A stretch of 5,368 bases of DNA from positions 1 through 5,368 of the forward strand of contig JAGQUE010000027.1 in the NCBI GenBank assembly GCA_020438665.1, given 5' to 3'. This DNA comes from Nocardioidaceae bacterium. Its GTDB lineage: Bacteria > Actinomycetota > Actinomycetes > Propionibacteriales > Nocardioidaceae. The position numbers were made by a program, and so were the translations under genes. Under the pieces are notes generated by a model. It ran no database searches. It saw nothing but the letters and a program-made list of their open reading frames with translations, and was not told the DNA's origin. Position 1 is the first letter of the stretch; every line of letters begins with the position of its first letter. This document shows, piece after piece, positions 1-4,572 of this stretch.

Positions 1-1187
1 TCCACATCGGCGGCGACGCGATGGCCTTCGGTGCCGTCTATGGGCCGCCGTTCGTGCGCGAGGGCGACGTACGTCGCGACGCGACACTCGCCGACTTCCA
101 CAACTTCACCAAGCTGGCCCAGTCCTTCGACGCGCTCGACTCCGCCGGCGGCGTGATCTGCGAGCCCAACGACGCGCCGCTGGACTCGCGTCACCTTGAC
201 ATGGTCTATGCGCTCCAGACGCTGACCGACAAGATCTATATGGGCAACGTGGTTTCGGGTGCCAACGCTGCCGACACGATCCGGATGACCGAGATCCTGT
301 TCGGCTCCCGCGAGTCGATCGAGCAGACGCCTGCGACGATCTCGCTGATCAACTGCAACAGCCCGCTCCGGTGGGACGACCGGATGCTGGAGGCGCAGTT
401 CGAGTACTCCGCCGCCAACCAGGCCGTCGTCCTCACGCCGTTCCTGCTCATGGGCGCGATGTCGCCGGTGACGATCCCGGCGGCGCTCGTCCAGCAGATC
501 ACCGAGGCGCTCTCGGGAATCGCGCTGTCCCAGCTGATCCGGCCGGGCTCGCCGGTGGTGTTCGGCTCCTTCCTCTCCAACATCAACATGCAGTCGGGCT
601 CGCCGACCTTCGGCACCCCCGAGTCCGGCATCGGCCTGCTCTGCACCGGTCAGATCGCGCGCCACTTCGGGCTGCCCTTCCGCACCGGCGGCGGCCTCAC
701 CTCCGCCCAGGTGCCCGACGCGCAGGCCGGCTACGAGGCGCTGATGACGATGCTGCCGACGTTCCTCGCGGGCGCCAACTGGGTGATGCACTCCGCCGGC
801 TGGCTCGAGGGCGGCCTGGTCGCGGGCTATGAGAAGTTCATCGTCGACCTGGAGATCCTCCAGATGCTCCGGCACGAGTTCACCCCGCTGGAGATCGACG
901 AGGCCTCGATGGCCTTCGACGCCCACGAGGAGGTCGGCCACGGCGGCCACTTCCTCGGTGCCATGCACACGATGGAGCGCTTCCGTACCTGCTTCTATCG
1001 CCCGTTCCTGTCCTCATCGGACAACTACGAGCGCTGGATGCGCAACGGCGGCCACGACACGGCCGCCCGCGCAGGGGAGATCTGGAAGCAGCGGCTCGAG
1101 GCCTACGAGGCGCCGGCCATCGACGACGCCGTCAGGGCCGAGCTCGAGGAGTTCGTGACGCGGCGGCGGGCCGAGCTCGGGGACTGA
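1..1187 (+). CDS. Trimethylamine methyltransferase (MttB) family protein, 3' part of gene, probable non-pyrrolysine quaternary-amine methyltransferase
   Basis: The frame is open from base 3, so the start lies upstream. About 394 residues are visible; the family usually has about 480-500, so roughly 100 N-terminal residues are missing. Family hallmarks are a glycine-rich segment followed by VPDAQAGYE (687-737) and a C-terminal block GHGGHFLGAMHTMERFR (936-986) before a tryptophan-containing tail. MttB-type enzymes move a methyl group from a methylated amine to the cobalt of a cytoplasmic corrinoid protein. Archaeal MttB uses pyrrolysine encoded by UAG; the visible frame has no in-frame TAG and ends at TGA, so this looks like the non-pyrrolysine branch, which includes glycine betaine methyltransferase MtgB. 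The substrate cannot be fixed from sequence. Glycine betaine is favoured by the choline-dehydrogenase-like gene downstream; carnitine, proline betaine or another quaternary amine are alternatives. The IclR gene follows after 33 bp on the same strand. Confidence 0.9.
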   Translation, partial: HIGGDAMAFGAVYGPPFVREGDVRRDATLADFHNFTKLAQSFDALDSAGGVICEPNDAPLDSRHLDMVYALQTLTDKIYMGNVVSGANAADTIRMTEILFGSRESIEQTPATISLINCNSPLRWDDRMLEAQFEYSAANQAVVLTPFLLMGAMSPVTIPAALVQQITEALSGIALSQLIRPGSPVVFGSFLSNINMQSGSPTFGTPESGIGLLCTGQIARHFGLPFRTGGGLTSAQVPDAQAGYEALMTMLPTFLAGANWVMHSAGWLEGGLVAGYEKFIVDLEILQMLRHEFTPLEIDEASMAFDAHEEVGHGGHFLGAMHTMERFRTCFYRPFLSSSDNYERWMRNGGHDTAARAGEIWKQRLEAYEAPAIDDAVRAELEEFVTRRRAELGD

Positions 1188-1221
1188 CGCTCCGCGGCCA
1201 CTACCCGCTAACGTTGCGCCA
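1185..1221 (+). promoter_or_regulatory. Candidate leaderless promoter of the IclR gene
   Basis: TAACGT (1209-1214) fits the actinobacterial -10 pattern TANNNT and lies exactly 6 bases before the ATG at 1221. This is the arrangement expected when transcription starts at the A of the start codon. A weak -35-like TGACGC lies at 1185-1190 with an 18-bp spacer and overlaps the stop codon of the preceding gene. No Shine-Dalgarno sequence is present before this ATG, which agrees with leaderless translation. Read-through from the methyltransferase gene is also possible. Confidence 0.5.
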
Positions 1222-1229
1222 TGGGCAAC
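1213..1229. promoter_or_regulatory. Palindromic operator candidate over the IclR start codon (site 1)
   Basis: The site GTTGC-N7-GCAAC (sequence GTTGCGCCATGGGCAAC) is a perfect 5-bp-arm inverted repeat, extendable to 6-bp arms (CGTTGC/GCAACG, 1212-1230). It overlaps the end of the -10 candidate, the start codon and the first codons, so a bound protein would block transcription. A near-identical copy lies upstream of the GMC gene at 4533-4549. Autoregulation through sites at the own promoter is common in the IclR family. Binding by this particular regulator is inferred. Confidence 0.65.
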
Positions 1230-1994
1230 GGGGGCGCGGAGGGTGCAACGGTCCAGTCGGTGGACCGGGCGCTGACGATCCTCGAGGCGCTCGCCCGCTC
1301 CGGGGAGGCCGGCGTGACCGAGCTGGCCGCCGACCTCGACGTCCACAAGAGCACGGCGTTCCGGCTGGTGGCCACGCTGGAGGCCCACGGACTGGTCGAG
1401 CAGACCGAGGACCGCGGCAAGTACCGCTTGGGCGTGGGCCTGCTCCGGCTCGCGGGAGCCACCACCTCGCGCCTCGACGTCGTCCAGGAGGCCCGCCCGC
1501 TGTGCCGCAAGCTGGCCTCCGACACCGGGGAGACGGTCAACATCGCGGTCCTGTCCGACCGGTCGGCGCTCTATCTCGACCAGGCGTCGGGGTCCAGCGC
1601 CCTGCAGACGCACAACTGGGTGGGCCAGCACATCCCGCTCCACGCGACGTCCAACGGCAAGGTGCTGCTGTCTGGCCTCGAGCCCGACCGGCTGGACGCC
1701 CTGCTGGGCTCGCTACCCGCCTACACCGACATGACGATCACCAAGAAGAGCGCCCTGCGCGCCGAGCTCGCCAAGGTGCGCGAGCAGGGCTATGCGCTGG
1801 CCGTCGACGAGCTGGAGATCGGCCTCACGGCCGCCGCCGCGCCGATCCGCAACAACCACGGCGACGTCATCGCGTCGATGAGCGTGTCCGGCCCCACCTT
1901 CCGCCTCGGCGCGGACCGCGTCGAGATCGTGGTCAAGCTCCTCGTGGCGGCCGCCGACGAGGTCAGCCACCGTCTCGGCTTCGGCCACTACTGA
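1221..1994 (+). CDS. IclR-family transcriptional regulator
   Basis: This is a 257-residue protein, the usual IclR length. Residues 11-25 (VQSVDRALTILEALA) are the classic N-terminal lead-in. The winged helix-turn-helix spans about 16-71, with the recognition part VHKSTAFRLVATLEAHGLV (41-59) and a wing ending in KYRLG (67-71). The rest is the IclR effector-binding domain, including the typical PLHATSNGKVLLSGL stretch. The protein should act as a cytoplasmic dimer or tetramer that responds to a small organic ligand. Its neighbours suggest choline, betaine or a derived metabolite. The ATG at 1221 is chosen because it gives the normal N-terminus and sits 6 bases after a TANNNT box; the next in-frame GTG, at 1260, would cut into the conserved SVDRAL segment. 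The start codon lies inside an inverted repeat that recurs before the GMC gene, which points to autoregulation plus control of that gene. Repressor or activator mode is not certain, though the site position favours repression. Confidence 0.93.
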   Translation: MGNGGAEGATVQSVDRALTILEALARSGEAGVTELAADLDVHKSTAFRLVATLEAHGLVEQTEDRGKYRLGVGLLRLAGATTSRLDVVQEARPLCRKLASDTGETVNIAVLSDRSALYLDQASGSSALQTHNWVGQHIPLHATSNGKVLLSGLEPDRLDALLGSLPAYTDMTITKKSALRAELAKVREQGYALAVDELEIGLTAAAAPIRNNHGDVIASMSVSGPTFRLGADRVEIVVKLLVAAADEVSHRLGFGHY

Positions 1995-2038
1995 CAGGTT
2001 GCCCCCGGCGACCCCATGGCGCTACCGGCCCTACGAAG

Positions 2039-2079
2039 TGGCGGGTTCTGCCCTCCGAGGGGGGAGAAATGGCGCGCCA
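2039..2079. repeat. Extragenic G/C palindrome, copy 1
   Basis: This imperfect hairpin is centred on CCCTCC-GA-GGGGGG (2051-2064). The stem extends outward through TTCT (2046-2049) pairing with AGAA (2065-2068), and TGGCG (2039-2043) pairs with CGCCA (2075-2079). Its right arm includes the perfect palindrome TGGCGCGCCA (2070-2079). It lies 45 bp after the IclR stop codon and shares the core GGGTTCT-N-CCC-N-CCGAGGGGGGA with a second copy 63 bp further on. No T-run follows, so it is not a standard intrinsic terminator, although the hairpin could still help end iclR transcription. It may belong to a dispersed intergenic repeat family. Confidence 0.6.
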
Positions 2080-2104
2080 GTGGAGCGCCGACCGCCCCCG
2101 GCAC

Positions 2105-2128
2105 GGGGTTCTTCCCCCCGAGGGGGGA
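2105..2128. repeat. Extragenic G/C palindrome, copy 2
   Basis: The sequence has TCCCCCC (2113-2119), then GA, then GGGGGGA (2122-2128), a perfect 7-bp-arm inverted repeat, preceded by GGGGTTCT (2105-2112). The core matches copy 1 apart from two changes in the C-rich arm. The outer arms seen in copy 1 are not preserved here. Function is unknown; a transcription-ending hairpin or a mobile palindromic repeat are both possible. Confidence 0.55.
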
Positions 2129-2190
2129 TCGTCTGCGCGCGCGTGATACGCCCGCACATTGACGCCCGGGTGGACCCGAGCCGACCGTCA

Positions 2191-2242
2191 GGTGAACAGT
2201 TGGTGAACAGCACCCTCTCGACTTGGCAACCAGCAGGTGAAC
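2191..2242. promoter_or_regulatory. PHO-box-like PhoP-binding repeats upstream of the phosphate transporter
   Basis: GGTGAAC occurs exactly at 2191-2197, 2202-2208 and 2236-2242. The first two are 11 bp apart; the third is 34 bp on, one base off three further 11-bp steps. A degenerate unit TGGCAAC (2224-2230) falls on the 11-bp phase. GGTGAAC is the reverse complement of GTTCACC, the direct-repeat unit recognised by PhoP of the PhoR-PhoP system in Streptomyces, where units also repeat every 11 bp. The location, 18-69 bp before a phosphate transporter start, strongly supports the assignment. Activation versus repression by PhoP cannot be told from sequence, and I could not place a convincing -10 box. 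Confidence 0.72.
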
Positions 2243-2259
2243 GACCCATCGTGTGACCC

Positions 2260-3477
2260 GTGACTGCAGCGCTGTTCATCTTGCTGTGCGTGATTGCCAC
2301 CGCGCTCTTCTTCGATTTCACCAACGGGTTCCACGACACCGGGAACGCCGTGGCGGCCTCGATCGCCACCGGGGCGCTCAAGCCCAAGACCGCCGTTGCC
2401 TTGTCGGCGGTGATGAACCTCGTCGGCGCCTTCCTGTCCGTTGCGGTGGCGCTCACCGTCACCAACTCCGTGGTGCGCATCCAGAACGACGACGGTACGC
2501 CGATCCCGCAGCTGGCCGAGAGCTCGCACGGCCGCGCGCTGCTGATCATCGTCCTGGCCGGCCTGGTGGGCGGGATCCTCTGGAACATGTTCACCTGGCT
2601 GCTCGGGCTGCCGTCGAGCTCGTCGCACGCGCTGTTCGGCGGCATCATCGGCTCGACGATCGCTGCCCTGGGGTGGGACGGCGTGAAATGGCTGGGCGAC
2701 GGCACCAAGATCGACGGCGTCGTCGGCAAGATCATCATGCCGGCGCTGCTGTCCCCGCTCATCGCCGGCGCCATCGCGCTGACCGGCACCTTCCTGATCC
2801 ACCGGTTCGCGACCCGGGGCAACGCCGAACGATCCAATGCCGGGTTCCGATGGGGCCAGATCGGCGCGGCCTCCCTGATGTCGCTGGCCCACGGGACCAA
2901 TGACGCCCAGAAGACGATGGGCGTCATCACGCTCGCCCTGATCGCCTATGGCAGCTGGGGCCACACCGATGCCATCCCGCTCTGGGTCAAGGTCGTGTGT
3001 GCTCTCGCGATCGCCGCCGGGACCTACCTCGGCGGCTGGCGGATCATCCGGACACTCAGCAAGGGTCTGGTCGACATCACCCGTCCCCAGGGGATGGCCG
3101 CCGACGGCGCCTCCTCTGCGGTGATCCTCGCCTCGAGCCACCTGGGCTTCGCGCTGTCGACCACCCAGGTCGCGAGTGGGTCGATCCTGGGCAGCGGCGT
3201 GGGTCGCCCTGGGGCCCATGTCCGGTGGAGCGTCGCCGGGCGGATGGTGCTGGCCTGGCTGATGACGCTGCCCTCCGCGGGCATCGTCGGAGCCCTGATG
3301 TGGCTGGTGGCCGACGGCATCGGCGGTCTTGGCGGCGCTCTGGTCGTGATGGCGCTGCTCATCGCGGGCGCCGCGGCGATGTACCTCCGGTCGCGACACC
3401 ACCAGGTGACCCATCACAACGTCGACGAGATCTGGGACGGCGGGCCCAAGGTCCGCAAGACCAGCAAGATCGCCTGA
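2260..3477 (+). CDS. pit: PiT-family inorganic phosphate transporter
   Basis: This 405-residue multi-spanning membrane protein belongs to the PiT family of low-affinity, cation-coupled phosphate permeases. The family repeats are clear: FDFTNGFHDTGNAVA from residue 18 and AHGTNDAQKTMG at 210-221. Two further paired motifs are LPSSSSHA (117-124) and LSTTQVASGSILGSG (from 299). About ten hydrophobic segments and a short, charged cytoplasmic tail (HNVDEIWDGGPKVRKTSK) complete it. Length is slightly short of the 499 residues of E. coli PitA but normal for the family. The start is GTG at 2260: an in-frame TGA at 2254-2256 excludes anything upstream, and the next ATG (residue 51) would remove the first signature. 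There is no good Shine-Dalgarno; the AGGTGA at 2235-2240 is too far. PHO-like repeats lie just upstream. The gene heads a tight cassette, with the next start 12 bp after its stop. It is a PitA-type protein, but the substrate (phosphate or metal-phosphate) is inferred from the family. Confidence 0.95.
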   Translation: MTAALFILLCVIATALFFDFTNGFHDTGNAVAASIATGALKPKTAVALSAVMNLVGAFLSVAVALTVTNSVVRIQNDDGTPIPQLAESSHGRALLIIVLAGLVGGILWNMFTWLLGLPSSSSHALFGGIIGSTIAALGWDGVKWLGDGTKIDGVVGKIIMPALLSPLIAGAIALTGTFLIHRFATRGNAERSNAGFRWGQIGAASLMSLAHGTNDAQKTMGVITLALIAYGSWGHTDAIPLWVKVVCALAIAAGTYLGGWRIIRTLSKGLVDITRPQGMAADGASSAVILASSHLGFALSTTQVASGSILGSGVGRPGAHVRWSVAGRMVLAWLMTLPSAGIVGALMWLVADGIGGLGGALVVMALLIAGAAAMYLRSRHHQVTHHNVDEIWDGGPKVRKTSKIA

Positions 3478-3489
3478 GAGGGGCGCGAC

Positions 3490-3798
3490 ATGGACACGAT
3501 TCGGCTGGTGCTCAGCGCAGCCTGGAACGTCCTGTGGGTGGGGCTTCTGCTCGGGGCGGGGCTGCCCACCCTCTTCGCCGCCGGCGTGCGTCTGCTGGCA
3601 GGCCCCGCCGACACGGTCACTGCCGATGGCATCGCGGTGCAGCACGACGCCCCCGGGTGGCACAAGCTGCTGGCCTGGCTGTGCTTCGCCATCGTCTTGT
3701 ATGGCGTCCTGGTCGGCATCCTGATCATCGTCGGCGGCGGTATGGGCAAGGTCGTCGAGTTCCACGGCGTCCTGCCCACCCTGGTCCCCAAGCACTGA
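3490..3798 (+). CDS. Small two-helix membrane protein downstream of pit
   Basis: This 102-residue protein has two predicted transmembrane helices, about residues 12-33 and 60-82. They are joined by a polar loop containing PADTVTADGIAVQHDAPGWHK, and the tail is short and basic/hydrophobic. I recognise no catalytic motif. The ATG at 3490 follows a strong Shine-Dalgarno AGAGGGG (3477-3483) with a 6-base spacer, and the gene begins 12 bp after the pit stop, so co-transcription and translational coupling are likely. From memory, Mycobacterium tuberculosis has a small conserved transmembrane gene (Rv0544c) in the same place between pitA (Rv0545c) and a DUF3349 gene (Rv0543c). That conserved order suggests a role tied to the transporter, for example an accessory subunit or regulator, but this is inference. 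Confidence 0.85.
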   Translation: MDTIRLVLSAAWNVLWVGLLLGAGLPTLFAAGVRLLAGPADTVTADGIAVQHDAPGWHKLLAWLCFAIVLYGVLVGILIIVGGGMGKVVEFHGVLPTLVPKH

Positions 3799-3834
3799 CC
3801 CGCAGCCCCGCACTTCGTCGGAGAGGATCGATCC

Positions 3835-4392
3835 ATGAACCGTGCCGCTGCCCTGAGCCGCGCCCTCGGCTGGGTCCGTGAGGCCTATCCCGACGGCGTC
3901 CCGGCCGAGGACCGCGCCGGACTGCTCGCGCTGCTCGACACCTATCTGTCCGGCGACCAGGTCGCCGCCGTCGCCAGCCTGCTCGGCACCAAGCCCGGCC
4001 CCACCACCCCGGAGGACATCGCCCGGGTCTCCGCTCGCCTGGTCGCCGGGGGCTGGCCACTGGCCAACCCCGCCGACGACGACAGCTCCGAGGACGGCAC
4101 CGTGTTGGGCCGGGCCATCGGCGGGGTGGTCACGTGGCTGCGGGCCGGCTATCCCGAGGGGGTCCCGGTCACCGACTACATCCCGCTGGTCGCGATCCTC
4201 GAGCGACGCCTCACCAAGCGTGAGGTCAAGGCGGTCACCAAGGAGCTCAAGGCCAACGGCCTGCTCTCGCCGGACGCCGGCGACATCGGCGACGCGATCA
4301 CCAACCTCATCCACGAGGAGCCCTCGGCCGAAGACATCGCCCGAGTCACCGCCCACCTGCGCAAGAAGGGCTGGCCGATCGAGCTCGACTGA
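3835..4392 (+). CDS. Tandem DUF3349 protein, last gene of the pit cassette
   Basis: This 185-residue soluble, mostly helical protein is built from two copies of one domain. Copy 1 runs about residues 11-77 and copy 2 about 99-184; shared landmarks are W-[VL]-R-x(2)-YP-[DE]-GVP (13-23 and 101-111) and EDIARV then GWP (60-75 and 166-181). Copy 2 carries 18 extra residues between these landmarks (about 141-158). The linker (78-90) is acidic and disordered-looking. I assign DUF3349 from motif memory and from the gene order pitA-Rv0544c-Rv0543c in M. tuberculosis, where Rv0543c is a single-domain protein of about 100 residues. The molecular function is unknown. The ATG at 3835 has a clear Shine-Dalgarno GGAGAGG (3820-3826), 8 bases away, and follows the membrane-protein gene by 36 bp, so it probably belongs to the same operon. 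There are no cysteines or metal-site motifs and no signal peptide. Confidence 0.85.
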   Translation: MNRAAALSRALGWVREAYPDGVPAEDRAGLLALLDTYLSGDQVAAVASLLGTKPGPTTPEDIARVSARLVAGGWPLANPADDDSSEDGTVLGRAIGGVVTWLRAGYPEGVPVTDYIPLVAILERRLTKREVKAVTKELKANGLLSPDAGDIGDAITNLIHEEPSAEDIARVTAHLRKKGWPIELD

Positions 4393-4471
4393 GTCTGAAA
4401 TGAGGCCGTCCCTGTGGCGCTGGGGCCCGTTTCGCGCAGGTTACCGATGCGCAACAAGGGGCGGAGACGCC

Positions 4472-4501
4472 TTGACTAGGTGACCCGGATCACAGCATGC
4501 T
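4472..4501 (+). promoter_or_regulatory. Candidate promoter of the GMC oxidoreductase gene
   Basis: TTGACT (4472-4477) is a good -35 match, and CATGCT (4496-4501) is a weak -10 at an 18-bp spacing. A CRP-like box fills the spacer and the operator candidates lie just downstream. The weak -10 leaves open a different start point; a TAGCTG at 4509-4514 is an alternative -10 inside the operator cluster. Confidence 0.35.
4479..4494. promoter_or_regulatory. CRP/GlxR-type binding site
   Basis: The sequence GGTGA-CCCGGA-TCACA matches 9 of the 10 defined bases of the CRP consensus TGTGA-N6-TCACA, which actinobacterial Crp and GlxR proteins share. It is centred about 87 bp before the GMC start codon, next to the best -35 candidate. 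This would link the gene to cAMP or global carbon control. The regulator itself is not in the window. Confidence 0.6.
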
Positions 4502-4513
4502 CACGCAATAGCT

Positions 4514-4530
4514 GTTGCGAAGCGAGCAAT
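4514..4530. promoter_or_regulatory. Palindromic operator candidate, upstream member of a tandem pair (site 3)
   Basis: GTTGC (4514-4518), 7 bases, then GCAAT (4526-4530) has the same architecture as the sites at 1213 and 4533 with one arm mismatch. It lies 19 bp before site 2, start to start. A further GCAAT half-site sits at 4505-4509. A weaker match than its neighbour. Confidence 0.5.
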
Positions 4531-4532
4531 GC

Positions 4533-4549
4533 GTTGCACATGGCGCAAC
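4533..4549. promoter_or_regulatory. Palindromic operator candidate before the GMC gene (site 2)
   Basis: GTTGCACATGGCGCAAC is a perfect GTTGC-N7-GCAAC inverted repeat. Its reverse complement differs from site 1 at 1213-1229 at only one of 17 positions, and even the 7-base spacer is conserved. It ends 23 bp before the GMC start codon, downstream of the promoter candidate, as expected for a repressor site. The likely ligand is the IclR protein of this window, because the only close match found here is at that gene's own start. Confidence 0.68.
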
Positions 4550-4572
4550 AGTGAACCGGGAAGCAGGTGACG

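Noticed and set aside
3..1187. Pyrrolysine (in-frame TAG) in the MttB-family gene
   Set aside because: The visible frame has no internal TAG and ends in TGA. Only the missing N-terminal part remains unchecked, and the known pyrrolysine site lies in the visible part.
1014..1643. Minus-strand open frame across the methyltransferase and iclR junction
   Set aside because: It spans two real genes and their promoter, is arginine/glycine-rich and shows no family motif.
1998..2014. Operator copy after the iclR stop codon
   Set aside because: GTTGC occurs at 1998-2002 but there is no matching GCAAC arm at the right distance.
1214..2146. Plus-strand 310-codon frame overlapping iclR
   Set aside because: It reads iclR in the wrong frame and yields a proline/arginine/glycine-rich chain; the IclR frame has clear domains.
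2144..2190. Sigma-70-type promoter for pit using TTGACG at 2159-2164
   Set aside because: No acceptable -10 hexamer lies 16-19 bp downstream, so I do not call it.
2188..4356. Very long open frame on the minus strand (722 codons) covering the pit, membrane-protein and DUF3349 genes
   Set aside because: It lies antisense to three well-supported genes; its product is a low-complexity G/D/Q/H/R-rich chain with no recognisable domain, as expected for the stop-poor antisense frame of GC-rich coding DNA.
4439..4455. A fourth copy of the IclR operator
   Set aside because: Only the right half-site GCAAC (4451-4455) is present; the left arm at the required spacing is GGTTA, so it is at best an isolated half-site.
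4393..4470. Intrinsic terminator after the DUF3349 gene
   Set aside because: No stable hairpin followed by a T-run could be found between the stop codon and the GMC promoter region.
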